Below are positions 1 to 8,712 of a stretch of 64,000 nt of DNA, one piece after another. The stretch comes from Geodermatophilus africanus (GTDB lineage Bacteria; Actinomycetota; Actinomycetes; Mycobacteriales; Geodermatophilaceae). Numbering within the stretch: the first letter of the stretch is position 1; each line of letters starts with the position of its first letter. Below the pieces are notes generated by a model, which saw only the letters and a list, made by a program, of their open reading frames with translations, was not told the origin of the DNA and ran no database searches. The position numbers and the translations under genes are program-made. The stretch spans positions 153,989 through 217,988 of the forward strand of contig NZ_FNOT01000008.1 in assembly GCF_900107105.1 (NCBI RefSeq). The letters run 5' to 3'.

Positions 1-1
1 C

Positions 2-334
2 GCCCGCGCCTATGCCGCGCGCACCTACGGCGAGCTCGAGACGCTCACCGCCGACCTGCCGCGACCGGCCCCGCAGCCCGCGCCGGCCCCGTTCGGCGCC
101 GTCCACGGTGTCCCGGCGTGCGGCTGGAGCGGCGGTCCGTCCCGCGCGGCGGCCTGGCGGAACTGGGCCGTGACCGCCGTGATCGTGCTCGCCGTCTGGG
201 TCGCCACCGTCATTGGCTCGGGCGAGCTGCAGTACCCCTGGCCGGTCTGGGTGATCGGCCCCTGGGGCGCGGTGCTGCTGGCCCAGACCATCGGCCGGGG
301 CCGCCGCGACGACGACCGGCGCCGGCTGACCTGA
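2..334 (+). CDS. DUF1707-type membrane protein, 5' truncated by the window edge
   Basis: The reading frame is open from the window edge to TGA at 332-334. The first residues (A-R-x-Y-A-A-R-T-Y-G-E-L-E-x-L-x-x-D-L-P) match the end of a DUF1707 domain, a short N-terminal domain common in small actinobacterial membrane proteins. A Pro-rich linker follows, then a hydrophobic C-terminal part with two probable membrane segments (around WAVTAVIVLAVWVATVIG and WPVWVIGPWGAVLLAQ). DUF1707 proteins have no assigned reaction. The true start is outside the window. Confidence 0.7.
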   Translation, partial: ARAYAARTYGELETLTADLPRPAPQPAPAPFGAVHGVPACGWSGGPSRAAAWRNWAVTAVIVLAVWVATVIGSGELQYPWPVWVIGPWGAVLLAQTIGRGRRDDDRRRLT

Positions 335-404
335 CGGCGCGGGTGACGGTCCCTGGAGTGGGTACACCGATGCCGACCACACACGCCGGAGGACCGGGGG
401 ACCG

Positions 405-791
405 ATGCACTCCATGACCGAACGCTTCACCGATGCGCTGCACCGGATCGACAGCGACCGCGACGTCCAGCCCATGGTGGACCTCACGGGGGACGACGCC
501 GAGCTGGTCAAGCTCGACGAGCACCACCAGACCAGCGGCAAGGACGGCGCGACGACCTTCTGGGAGGACTACCGCAACGTCTTCGGCGACCTGGAGACCA
601 CCTTCACCCACACCGTCGTCGGCGAGGACAGCGCCGCGCTGGAGTGGACCTCGACCGGCACCCTGCGCAGCGGCAAGCCGTTCCGTTACCGCGGGGTGAC
701 CGTCATCCAGGGCGACGAGGAACGCCTGACCGGCGTCCGGACCTACTACGACAGCGCCGCCTTCCTCCAGGAGCGCGGCGGCACCGCCTGA
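405..791 (+). CDS. SnoaL-like / NTF2-fold small protein
   Basis: This 128-residue protein has the size and pattern of the NTF2/SnoaL fold. Its N-terminal helix carries R-F-T-D-A-L-H-R-I-D, the middle has H-x-T-V-V-G-E-D-S-A-A-L-E-W-T-S-T-G, and it ends with a strand pair R-Y-R-G-V-T-V-I-Q-G followed by V-R-T-Y-Y-D-S-A-A-F. Such proteins bind or transform small hydrophobic ligands, or serve as unknown stress-related proteins; no substrate can be named. The listed ATG has a second Met three residues later, so the start is uncertain by nine bases. A stop-proximal repeat and a strong bidirectional hairpin follow it. Confidence 0.7.
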   Translation: MHSMTERFTDALHRIDSDRDVQPMVDLTGDDAELVKLDEHHQTSGKDGATTFWEDYRNVFGDLETTFTHTVVGEDSAALEWTSTGTLRSGKPFRYRGVTVIQGDEERLTGVRTYYDSAAFLQERGGTA

Positions 792-794
792 AGA

Positions 795-849
795 AGGACC
801 CCTGCCCCTACCGCTCGCAGGCTCGCGGGGGGGGACCCTCATGGGGGCC
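795..849 (+). repeat. stop-proximal palindromic repeat, copy 1
   Basis: This copy begins 3 bases after the stop codon of the SnoaL-like gene. It has the family layout: GGACCCC, a C-rich run, CGCTCGCAGGCTCGCGG, then GGACCCTC..GGGGGCC. Other copies are listed below. Confidence 0.6.
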
Positions 850-857
850 ACCGACGA

Positions 858-897
858 CGGCGAGGGCCCCGGGGAGATCTCCCCGGGGCCCTCGCCG
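858..897. terminator. bidirectional terminator hairpin
   Basis: A perfect 40-base palindrome is centred on AGATCT between 877 and 878. It lies between the SnoaL-like gene on the plus strand and tRNA-Leu on the minus strand, so it can end transcription from both sides. It has no U-tract, as is usual for GC-rich actinobacterial terminators. Confidence 0.75.
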
Positions 898-903
898 CGC
901 CTG

Positions 904-986
904 TGGGCAAGGGGGGAGTTGAACCCCCACGTCCTTTCGGACACACGGACCTGAACCGTGCGCGTCTGCCATTCCGCCACTTGCCC
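904..986 (-). tRNA. tRNA-Leu(CAG)
   Basis: On the minus strand the sequence starts GGGCAAG and ends CTTGCCC plus discriminator A, giving a 7-bp acceptor stem. The anticodon loop TTCAGGT gives CAG. The arm between anticodon stem and T-arm is long, as in class II Leu tRNAs. The T-loop is GTTCAAC. CCA is not encoded. It is divergent from fhaA, the same arrangement as in mycobacteria. Confidence 0.95.
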
Positions 987-1161
987 TGGCGAGAACCGAC
1001 AGTAGCAGCCCCCCGCGCGGGGCCCAGGGAGGGGTCGGTCGTCGTCCCGGCGGGCCCGGCACCCACCCTGGGACGTGAGTCGGTCCCCGGCTGGCCGCTC
1101 CGTGGACGGCTACGATCATCGGTGGCAGACCGGACGACCGCGCGAGTGCAAGGGAGCGACT

Positions 1162-1971
1162 GTGGGTGTGCTGCAGCGCTTCGAGCGGCGGCTGGAGGGC
1201 ATGGTCGGACTGGCCTTCGCCCGGATCTTCAAGGGCAAGGTCCACCCCGCCGAGATCGCCAAGGCCCTCACCCGCGAGGCCGACGAGCAGCGTGCGGTGA
1301 TGGGCGAGGGCCGCGTCCTCGCGCCGAACATCTACGACGTCCGACTGGGCCGCACCGACTACGACCACCTCGCCGAGTGGTCGGAGCAGCTGGCCACGCA
1401 GCTCGCCGACATGGTCACCGAGCACATCCAGGGCGAGGGCTACCAGGTCTTCGACGCCGTCCAGGTGCGGCTGGAGCGCGACGACGAACTGCCCACAGGT
1501 GTGTTCGAGGTCAGCTCGCATGTCGCCGACCCGTCGGCGAAGCCGGGCCCGCGCATCGAGGAGCCGGTCGGCCCGCGCAGCGGCGCCGTCCCCCCGCTGC
1601 CCCCGCTGCAGGGCCGCATGGCCACCGACACCGGCCGGCAGTCGCCCTCGACGATGGTCGGGCGCGCCGGCAGCCGGCCCGGGGTCACCCACGTCCTCCT
1701 GGTCGACGGCCCGGGCACGCGGCACGAGCTGACCACCGGGCGCAACGTCATCGGCCGCGGCACCGACGCCGACATCCGGCTCCCCGACACCGGGGTCAGC
1801 CGCAAGCACGTCGACGTCGTCCTGGACAGCGGGACGGCGATCGCCGAGGACCTCGGCTCGACCAACGGCACCCTCGTCAACGGCCGGCGGATCACCCGCC
1901 AGCCGCTCGCCGACGGCGACGTCATCCGCATCGGCCACTCGGTGCTGGTCTACCGGCAGGACGGGACGTGA
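1162..1971 (+). CDS. fhaA: FHA domain protein FhaA (DUF3662-FHA)
   Basis: The N-terminal 110 or so residues form the DUF3662 domain (LEGMVGLAFARIFKGKVHPAEI and LAPNIYDVRLG). A Pro-rich linker follows, then a C-terminal FHA domain with the phosphothreonine-binding pattern G-R-G-T-D-A-D-I-R, S-R-K-H and L-G-S-T-N-G-T. GTG at 1162 is chosen because AAGGGAG sits just upstream and the protein then begins like the family. At 269 residues it is much shorter than mycobacterial FhaA because the linker is short. The mycobacterial protein binds phosphorylated MurJ-associated pseudokinase and restrains wall synthesis. It is the first gene of the fhaA-to-pknB run. Confidence 0.95.
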   Translation: MGVLQRFERRLEGMVGLAFARIFKGKVHPAEIAKALTREADEQRAVMGEGRVLAPNIYDVRLGRTDYDHLAEWSEQLATQLADMVTEHIQGEGYQVFDAVQVRLERDDELPTGVFEVSSHVADPSAKPGPRIEEPVGPRSGAVPPLPPLQGRMATDTGRQSPSTMVGRAGSRPGVTHVLLVDGPGTRHELTTGRNVIGRGTDADIRLPDTGVSRKHVDVVLDSGTAIAEDLGSTNGTLVNGRRITRQPLADGDVIRIGHSVLVYRQDGT

Positions 1972-2044
1972 CCGGGCTCGCGAGGTCACGCATGAGCAGA
2001 GCACGCCCCGGCCCGCGGCCGACGAGCGCCGGCGAGGCGGACGC

Positions 2045-2509
2045 GTGACGGCCGAGATCGTCCTGCAGATCTTCCGCTTCGGCTTCCTGCTGCTGTTGTG
2101 GCTGTTCATCTTCGCCGCGTTCCGGGTGGTGCGCGCCGACCTGTTCGGCGGCCGCGCCGGGCGGGTGGCCTCGGTGCCGCCGCGCGCGGCCGCGCCGGCC
2201 AAGAAGAAGGCGCGCGGCGCCCCCAAGACCCTCGTCGTCACCGCCGGCCCGCTCACCGGCACGAAGATCACGCTGGGTGACCAGCCGATCCTCATCGGCC
2301 GCGCCGACGACTCGACCCTGGTGCTCACCGACGACTTCGCCAGCTCCCGGCACGCGCGGCTGACCAACCGCAGCGGCCAGTGGTACGTCGAGGACCTCGG
2401 CTCGACCAACGGCACCTACCTCGACCAGCAGCGCGTCCAGGGCCCGCTGCTCGTCGCGCCGGGCCAGCCGATCCGCATCGGGCAGACCGCGCTGGAGCTG
2501 CGCTCGTGA
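2045..2509 (+). CDS. fhaB: FHA domain membrane protein FhaB (FipA-like)
   Basis: This 154-residue protein has one N-terminal membrane segment (LLLLWLFIFAAFRVV, residues 12-28) and a basic linker (AKKKARG). The C-terminal FHA domain carries I-G-R-A-D-D-S, S-S-R-H-A-R and L-G-S-T-N-G-T-Y, all residues needed for phosphothreonine binding. The mycobacterial counterpart links PknA/PknB signalling to septum formation. GTG at 2045 lies 73 bases after fhaA. The closely spaced same-strand genes argue for one operon with fhaA and pstP. Confidence 0.93.
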   Translation: MTAEIVLQIFRFGFLLLLWLFIFAAFRVVRADLFGGRAGRVASVPPRAAAPAKKKARGAPKTLVVTAGPLTGTKITLGDQPILIGRADDSTLVLTDDFASSRHARLTNRSGQWYVEDLGSTNGTYLDQQRVQGPLLVAPGQPIRIGQTALELRS

Positions 2510-2537
2510 CCCGCCGCACGCCGGGGAGCCGGCCTCG

Positions 2538-3926
2538 ATGAGCCTCGCGCTGCGCTACGCGGCCCGGTCCGACCGCGGCCTGGTCCGCGGCAACAACCAG
2601 GACTCGGTGTACGCCGGGCCCCGGCTGCTCGCCGTCGCCGACGGCATGGGTGGCCACGCGGCCGGCGACGTCGCCAGCAAGGTCGTCATCGCGGCGCTGG
2701 AGCACCTGGACGACGACGCGCCCTCCGGCGACATGCTGCAGGCGCTGCGCGAGGCGGTGTTCGACGGCAGCGAGCACCTGCGCGAGGTGATCCGCGAGTC
2801 CCCGCAGCTGGAGGGCATGGGCACCACGCTCACCGCCGTCCTGTTCGCCGGCGGCCGGCTGGCGCTGTGCCACGTCGGCGACTCGCGCGCCTACCTGCTG
2901 CGCGACGGCGTCCTGCAGCAGATCACCCACGACGACACGTTCGTCCAGACGCTGATCGACGACGGGCGCATCACGCCCGAGGAGGCCAACCACCACCCGC
3001 AACGCTCGCTGCTGCTGCGCGCGCTCAACGGGCAGGACGTCGACCCCGACCTGTCGATGCGGGAGGCGCGCGCCGGCGACCGCTACCTGCTCTGCTCCGA
3101 CGGCCTGTCCGGGGTGGTCAGCGAGGAGACCCTCGCCGAGGCCCTGCAGGACCCCGACCCGCAGTCGACCGCCGACCGGCTCGTCGAGCTGGCGCTGCGC
3201 AGCGGCGGACCGGACAACATCACCGTCATCGTGGCCGACGTCGTCGAGGACAACGGCGGCGCGCTGATGGACCCGGTGGTCGACGGCGCCGCGGGCGACA
3301 ACGTTGGTCAGCGCGCGGTCGACCCCCGCTCGGCCGCCGGGCGGGCCGCGCTGGCCGACCCCCGGCCGGAGCCCCCCGCCTCCGCCGCGCCGGTGGCGGT
3401 CGCGCCGCCGCCGGGCCGCCGCCGGCGCCGGCTGCTCGGGGCGCTGGCCACCGTCGTCCTGCTGGGCGCCGCCGCCGTGGGCGCCTACCTGTGGGTGCTG
3501 TCCAACTGGTTCGTCGGCGTGCAGGACAACGCGGACGGCGTGCGCGTGACCGTCTTCCGGGGCCTGGACACCTCGCTGCTGGGCATGGACCTCAACCGGG
3601 TCGCCGACGTCACCGACCTGCCCGTCGCCGACCTCACGCCGGCGGCCGCCAGCAAGGTGCAGCGCGGCATCGACGCCACCGACGGCGAGCACGCCGAGCG
3701 CATCGTCTCCATGCTGCGCGAGCAGCGGCTGCCGCTGTGCCCGAGCGGCGAGGAGGAGCCCGAGCCGCCCGCGCCGACCACGGCACCGGCCCCCACGCCG
3801 GCGCCGGACGGTGCGGCGCCGACCGACGCCGCACCCACCCCGCCCGAGCCGACGACCCCCGCGCCGACGTCGCAGCGCGCCACGGCGACGCCGGAGCCCG
3901 GGGTGGACTGCCGGGAGGAGGAGTGA
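2538..3926 (+). CDS. pstP: PP2C-family Ser/Thr protein phosphatase PstP
   Basis: Residues 1-235 are a PP2C/PPM phosphatase with the metal-binding motifs in order: R-G-N-N-Q-D, A-V-A-D-G-M-G-G-H, G-M-G-T-T-L-T, H-V-G-D-S-R-A-Y, L-L-C-S-D-G-L and G-G-P-D-N-I-T. A basic stretch (RRRRR) precedes one membrane helix (LLGALATVVLLGAAAVGAYLW), then an outer domain and a Pro/Thr/Glu-rich tail. At 462 residues it is slightly shorter than the mycobacterial enzyme. It dephosphorylates PknA/PknB and their substrates. Its TGA overlaps the rodA start (GTGA), indicating translational coupling. Confidence 0.95.
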   Translation: MSLALRYAARSDRGLVRGNNQDSVYAGPRLLAVADGMGGHAAGDVASKVVIAALEHLDDDAPSGDMLQALREAVFDGSEHLREVIRESPQLEGMGTTLTAVLFAGGRLALCHVGDSRAYLLRDGVLQQITHDDTFVQTLIDDGRITPEEANHHPQRSLLLRALNGQDVDPDLSMREARAGDRYLLCSDGLSGVVSEETLAEALQDPDPQSTADRLVELALRSGGPDNITVIVADVVEDNGGALMDPVVDGAAGDNVGQRAVDPRSAAGRAALADPRPEPPASAAPVAVAPPPGRRRRRLLGALATVVLLGAAAVGAYLWVLSNWFVGVQDNADGVRVTVFRGLDTSLLGMDLNRVADVTDLPVADLTPAAASKVQRGIDATDGEHAERIVSMLREQRLPLCPSGEEEPEPPAPTTAPAPTPAPDGAAPTDAAPTPPEPTTPAPTSQRATATPEPGVDCREEE

Positions 3927-5344
3927 CGGCCGGCCCGACGACCGACCCGCGCGCCGCGGCGCCGGGGACGGCGACCCCGCCCAAGCGCCGCAACACCGAG
4001 CTGGCGCTGCTCGGCTTCGCCGTCGTCATCACGCTGGTCGCGCAGGCGATCGTCGACCTCACCGTCACCGGTTCGCTGACCGCGGAGCTGGCCACCTTCG
4101 GGCTGTGGTTCACCGCCCTGTGGGCCGTCGCCCACCTCGTCGTCCGCCGGTGGGCGCCCTACGCCGACCCGCTGCTGCTGCCCTCGGTCGCCCTGCTGGT
4201 CGGCCTCGGGCTGTCGTTCATCCACCGGCTCGACCTGGCCGCCCAGCAGGCCGGCAGCTCGGTCAGCCGGGAGGACGCCCCGATCCAGCTGGTGTGGGCC
4301 ACGCTGGGCATGGTCCTGTTCGTCGGCGTGCTGCTGGTGCTGCGCGACCACCGGCTGCTGTCCCGGTTCGCCTACACGCTGGCTCTCGTGGGCCTGGTGC
4401 TGCTGGCGATCCCGGCGGTGCTGCCGTCGTCCCTCTCGGAGGTCAACGGCGCGAAGATCTGGATCCGGGTGGCCGGCTTCAGCATCCAGCCGGGCGAGTT
4501 CGCCAAGATCTGCCTGACCGTGTTCTTCGCCGCCTACCTGGTCGACAAGCGGGACGTCCTGGCGCTGGCCAGCCGCCGGGTGATGGGCCTGGAACTGCCG
4601 CGGGGACGCGACCTCGGCCCGGTGCTGGTCGCCTGGATGCTGTCGATCCTGGTGCTCGTCTTCGAGCGCGACCTGGGCAGCTCGCTGCTGCTGTTCGGCA
4701 TCTTCGTAGTGATGCTCTACGTGGCCACCGAGCGGGCCAGCTGGCTGCTCATCGGCCTGGGCCTGTTCGCCGCTGGCGCGCTCGTCGCGTACCAGATCTT
4801 CGGCCACGTGCAGCAGCGCGTGGACTCCTGGTTGGACCCCTTCGCGTACTACGACGGCTCCGGCTTCCAGGTGGCGCAGGCGCTGTTCGGCCTGGGCACC
4901 GGCGGGCTGTTCGGCGCCGGGCTGGGCGGCGGCCGCCCCGACCAGGTCCCGGTCGCTAAGAGCGACTTCATCGCCGCCGCGGTCGGTGAGGAGCTGGGCC
5001 TGTTCGGCCTGGTCGCGGTGATCATCGTCTACCTGGTGCTCGTCGAGCGCGGGCTGCGCACCTCGCTGATCTGCCGGGACGCGTTCGGCAAGCTGCTGGC
5101 CGCGGGCCTGGCCTTCGCGATCGCCTGGCAGGTCTTCGTCGTCCTCGGCGGGGTCACCGGCCTGCTGCCGCTGACCGGCCTGACCACGCCGTTCCTCGCC
5201 TACGGCGGCTCGTCGCTGGTGGCCAACTTCGTGCTGGTCGCCCTCCTGGTGCGGATCAGCGACGCCGCCCGCCGCCCGGCCGCCCCCACCGGCCCGCCCA
5301 AACCCGCGCTCGGTGACGCCCCGACCGAGGTGGTGCAGACGTGA
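3923..5344 (+). CDS. rodA: FtsW/RodA/SpoVE-family peptidoglycan glycosyltransferase RodA
   Basis: This polytopic SEDS protein of 473 residues has a short basic cytoplasmic N-terminus and about ten to twelve membrane segments. The conserved late loop reads G-F-Q-V-A-Q-A-L-F-G-L-G-T-G-G, then K-S-D-F-I-A-A-A-V-G-E-E-L-G-L-F-G, the hallmark of SEDS polymerases. It polymerises lipid II together with a class B PBP, here the next gene pbpA. GTG at 3923 overlaps the pstP stop, and its own stop overlaps the pbpA start in the same GTGA fashion. RodA is preferred over FtsW because of the pstP-pbpA-pknAB context. Confidence 0.94.
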   Translation: MTAGPTTDPRAAAPGTATPPKRRNTELALLGFAVVITLVAQAIVDLTVTGSLTAELATFGLWFTALWAVAHLVVRRWAPYADPLLLPSVALLVGLGLSFIHRLDLAAQQAGSSVSREDAPIQLVWATLGMVLFVGVLLVLRDHRLLSRFAYTLALVGLVLLAIPAVLPSSLSEVNGAKIWIRVAGFSIQPGEFAKICLTVFFAAYLVDKRDVLALASRRVMGLELPRGRDLGPVLVAWMLSILVLVFERDLGSSLLLFGIFVVMLYVATERASWLLIGLGLFAAGALVAYQIFGHVQQRVDSWLDPFAYYDGSGFQVAQALFGLGTGGLFGAGLGGGRPDQVPVAKSDFIAAAVGEELGLFGLVAVIIVYLVLVERGLRTSLICRDAFGKLLAAGLAFAIAWQVFVVLGGVTGLLPLTGLTTPFLAYGGSSLVANFVLVALLVRISDAARRPAAPTGPPKPALGDAPTEVVQT

Positions 5345-6783
5345 ACGCCCCGCTGCGCCGTGTCGCGATCAGCGTGCTCGTGCTCTTCACGCTGCTGATC
5401 GTCAACGTCAACGTCATCCAGGTCGTCCGCTCCGACGAGCTGCGCTCCGACGGCCGCAACACCCGCGTGCTCGTCGAGGAGTACGACAGCGAGCGGGGCT
5501 CGATGGTCGTCGGCGGTACCGAGGTCGCCAACTCGGTCCCGACCGACGACCAGCTGACCTACCTCCGGCAGTACGCGAACGGCCCGGTGTACGCCCCGGT
5601 CACCGGCTACTACTCCCTGGTGTACGGCAACTGGCAGTTGGAGCGGGCCGCCGACGACGTGCTCTCCGGCGACGACGCCCGGCTGTTCACCCGGCGGCTG
5701 GCCGACCTGTTCACCGGGCGGGACCCCTCCGGCGGCGACGTCGTCCTGACCCTGGACACCGCGGTGCAGGAGACGGCGATGGCCGGGCTCGAGGGGGTCA
5801 CCGGCGCGGTCGTCGCCCTGGACCCCTCGACCGGGGCGGTGCTCGGCCTGGCGAGCACCCCGACGTACGACCCGAACCAGCTCTCCAGCCACGAACCGGC
5901 CGCGATCCGCGAGTACGCCGAAGGGCTCGAGGCGCTGGAGATCGACCCGCGGCTGAACCGGGCGATCGACGCGCGCTACTCACCCGGCTCGATCTTCAAG
6001 GTGGTCGTGTCGGCCGCTGCGCTGGCCGACGGCCAGTACACGTCCGACACCGTCATCCCGGCCCCTCAGGAGCTGGTCCTGCCGGGCACCTCGACGCCGC
6101 TGGAGAACTTCGGCGGCTCGGCGTGCGACCCGAGCGGCCGGCAGAGCCTGCTGGACGCCCTGACCGTCTCCTGCAACACCGCCTTCGCCCAGCTGGGCAT
6201 CGACCTCGGCGAGGACCGCGTGCGGCAGATGGCCGAGGCGTTCGGCATCGACGGCGAGGGCTTCGACATCCCGCTGACCGTCGCGGACAGCACCCTCGGC
6301 GAGATCGAGAACGACGCCCAGCTCGGGGTCAGCTCGATCGGCCAGCAGGACGTGCAGCTCACCCCGCTGCAGGCGGCGATGATCGCCTCCGCGGTGGCCA
6401 ACGACGGGACGCTGATGAGCCCCTACCTCGTCGACCAGGTGCGCGCGCCCGACCTGTCGGTCATCGACCAGACCGACCCCGAGGAGCTCAGCGAGCCGGT
6501 CTCGGCCGAGGTCGCCGACCAGCTGACCGAGATGATGACCAGCGTCGTGGAGAACGGCAGCGGTCGCCGGGCCCGGATCCCCGGCGTCACGGTCGCCGGC
6601 AAGACGGGGACGGCGGAGAACGCCGGGCCCGATCACAACTGGTTCATCGGGTTCGCCCCCGCCGACGACCCGCAGATCGCCGTGGCGGTCTTCGTGGCCA
6701 ACGGCGGCGGCACGGGCGGCGACGTCTCCGCCCCCATCGCCCGGGACGTCATGCAGGCCTACCTCGACGGGCAGGGCGGCTGA
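5341..6783 (+). CDS. pbpA: class B penicillin-binding protein PbpA (D,D-transpeptidase)
   Basis: One N-terminal membrane anchor (VAISVLVLFTLLIVNVNVIQVV) is followed by a PBP dimerisation region. The transpeptidase domain has all three active-site motifs: S-x-x-K as SPGSIFKVV, S-x-N as SCNTAF, and KTG as VAGKTGTAEN. It is 480 residues long. It crosslinks peptidoglycan outside the membrane, working with RodA. Start and stop overlap its neighbours (GTGA with rodA, TGATG with pknA). In mycobacteria this protein is a PknB substrate. Confidence 0.95.
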   Translation: MNAPLRRVAISVLVLFTLLIVNVNVIQVVRSDELRSDGRNTRVLVEEYDSERGSMVVGGTEVANSVPTDDQLTYLRQYANGPVYAPVTGYYSLVYGNWQLERAADDVLSGDDARLFTRRLADLFTGRDPSGGDVVLTLDTAVQETAMAGLEGVTGAVVALDPSTGAVLGLASTPTYDPNQLSSHEPAAIREYAEGLEALEIDPRLNRAIDARYSPGSIFKVVVSAAALADGQYTSDTVIPAPQELVLPGTSTPLENFGGSACDPSGRQSLLDALTVSCNTAFAQLGIDLGEDRVRQMAEAFGIDGEGFDIPLTVADSTLGEIENDAQLGVSSIGQQDVQLTPLQAAMIASAVANDGTLMSPYLVDQVRAPDLSVIDQTDPEELSEPVSAEVADQLTEMMTSVVENGSGRRARIPGVTVAGKTGTAENAGPDHNWFIGFAPADDPQIAVAVFVANGGGTGGDVSAPIARDVMQAYLDGQGG

Positions 6784-8585
6784 TGACACTGTCGACCGGG
6801 ACGATCCTCGCCGGCCGCTACGAGATCACCGCACCCATCGCCACCGGCGGTATGGGCGAGGTGTGGCGGGCGCGGGACCGCGTCCTCGACCGCGAGGTCG
6901 CCGCCAAGGTGCTCCGCAGCGAGTTCACCGGCGACCCGAGCTTCGTGGCCCGCTTCCGCAACGAGGCGCGGCACACGGCGGCGCTCTCCCACCCCAACAT
7001 CGCGTCGGTCTACGACTACGGCGAGACCCTAGACGAGCGCGGCAGCCAGCTGGCCTTCCTCGTCATGGAGCTGGTCGAGGGCAAGCCGCTGGTCACGATC
7101 CTCCACGAGGAGGGCAAGCTCCCGGTCGACTGGACGCTGCACGTGCTCGGCCAGGCGGCCGACGGGCTCTCGGCGGCCCACCACGCCGGCGTCGTCCACC
7201 GCGACATCAAGCCGGGCAACCTCATCGTGCGCCCCGACGGCGTGGTGAAGCTGACCGACTTCGGCATCGCGCGCGCCCGCGACGCCACACCGCTGACCCG
7301 CACCGGCATGGTCGTGGGCACCGCCCAGTACCTCTCCCCCGAGCAGGCGCAGGGCTTCGAGGTCACCGCCGCCTCCGACGTGTACTCCCTCGGCGTCGTC
7401 GGCTACGAGTGCCTGACCGGCGGCCGGCCCTTCGACGGGACGTCGCAGGTGGCCGTCGCGCTGGCACACATCAACCGCCCGCCGCCGCCGCTGCCGGCCA
7501 ACGTCCCGCCGGCCGTGCGGCTGCTCATCGAGCGCGCCCTCGCCAAGGACCCGGCCGACCGCTTCGCCGACGGCGCCGCCTTCGCCGCCGCGGTCCGGTC
7601 GGTGGCCTCCGGCAACGGCCTCGCCCCCGCCGCCGGGGCCGCCACGACCCCGCCGTACCCGCAGGGGGCGGGCACCGCGCAGACCGAGGTCGTCGACGAC
7701 CTCGCCGACTCCCGCACCCAGGTGCTGGGTGCCGCCTCCGCCGGCGGAGCCGCCGTGACCGGCGCGCGCACGTCGGCGGGCGCGATGCCACCGCTGCGCC
7801 GTACCAGCGACGACGACGAGGACAGCCGGTACGCCGCACCGCCTCCGGACGACGACCGCCGTCGCGGGCCCTGGGTGTGGCTGGTCGCCGGGCTGCTGCT
7901 GCTCGCGCTGCTGGGTGGCGGGGTGTGGGCCCTGACCCGCGGCGACGACGCCGCGACGAACGACGACGCCGCCCCCACCACCTCGGCGCGCGCCACCTCG
8001 GACCCGGCCGCCGAGACCGTGTTCGTCGACAGCGCCGGCTACGTCGGCGAGCCCGTCGACGACATCGAGCAGGCCCTCACCGACGATGGACTCCAGGTCG
8101 TGACGGAGGAGGCCACCGCCGCGCAGCTGGCCGAGCTGGGCCAGGCGCTGGACGCGGGCGACGTCGTCACCACCGACCCGTTCGCCCAGGACGTGGCGCT
8201 GGGCTCCACCGTCACGCTCTACTACGCCGCCGACGACTTCGCGCCCGGCACGGGGGACGAGGACCCCGGCACCACGGACGAGCCCCCGGCCCAGCAGACC
8301 ACCCAGGCCCCGCCGCAGACGACCGCCCCGGCCCCGAACACCTCGCGTGGCAACGCGACGACCTCGTCCGCGCCCGCGCCTGCGCCGAGCACGTCTGCCT
8401 CCACCGCCACGACGCCGAGCCGGCCCGCCGACGAGGACGAGGAGGACGCAGCGCCCGGCACGCCGGCGCCCGAGCCCCAACCGGGTGCGCCGGTCCCCGA
8501 CGGTGCGGGTGGCGGCGCCGGCCGGGGTCCGGACGAGGACCCGGGCCAGGCAGCGGGGCAGCTGGACACGGACCCGGCCGGGTGA
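6783..8585 (+). CDS. pknA: Ser/Thr protein kinase PknA with one PASTA-like outer domain
   Basis: The kinase domain spans residues 13-275: Gly loop TGGMGEV at 21-27, Lys42, HRD at 139-141, DFG at 159-161 and activation-loop threonines 172 and 174. A low-complexity juxtamembrane stretch, a single membrane helix (WVWLVAGLLLLALLGGGVWAL) and an outer part follow. The outer part contains one PASTA-like unit (GYVGEPVDDIEQALTDDGLQV to GSTVTLYYA), then a long Thr/Pro/Ala-rich tail. Mycobacterial PknA lacks PASTA repeats, so this outer domain is worth noting. The ATG overlaps the pbpA stop by one base. Confidence 0.93.
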   Translation: MTLSTGTILAGRYEITAPIATGGMGEVWRARDRVLDREVAAKVLRSEFTGDPSFVARFRNEARHTAALSHPNIASVYDYGETLDERGSQLAFLVMELVEGKPLVTILHEEGKLPVDWTLHVLGQAADGLSAAHHAGVVHRDIKPGNLIVRPDGVVKLTDFGIARARDATPLTRTGMVVGTAQYLSPEQAQGFEVTAASDVYSLGVVGYECLTGGRPFDGTSQVAVALAHINRPPPPLPANVPPAVRLLIERALAKDPADRFADGAAFAAAVRSVASGNGLAPAAGAATTPPYPQGAGTAQTEVVDDLADSRTQVLGAASAGGAAVTGARTSAGAMPPLRRTSDDDEDSRYAAPPPDDDRRRGPWVWLVAGLLLLALLGGGVWALTRGDDAATNDDAAPTTSARATSDPAAETVFVDSAGYVGEPVDDIEQALTDDGLQVVTEEATAAQLAELGQALDAGDVVTTDPFAQDVALGSTVTLYYAADDFAPGTGDEDPGTTDEPPAQQTTQAPPQTTAPAPNTSRGNATTSSAPAPAPSTSASTATTPSRPADEDEEDAAPGTPAPEPQPGAPVPDGAGGGAGRGPDEDPGQAAGQLDTDPAG

Positions 8586-8712
8586 CCGTCCTCCCTCGCG
8601 CCGCCCAGGTCCGGCCGGCCGCGGCGGTTACGCTGCCCGGCGGCCCGCCCGTCCGCTGCGCTCGGCCGGGCCGCGCCCGGACGCAGGACTGCACCGCCCG
8701 AGAGGACCTCCG

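Noticed and set aside
2867..3922. Long upstream extension of the rodA frame
   Set aside because: It lies out of frame over pstP, is Arg/Pro-rich and has no family match. The GTG at 3923 gives the proper RodA start.
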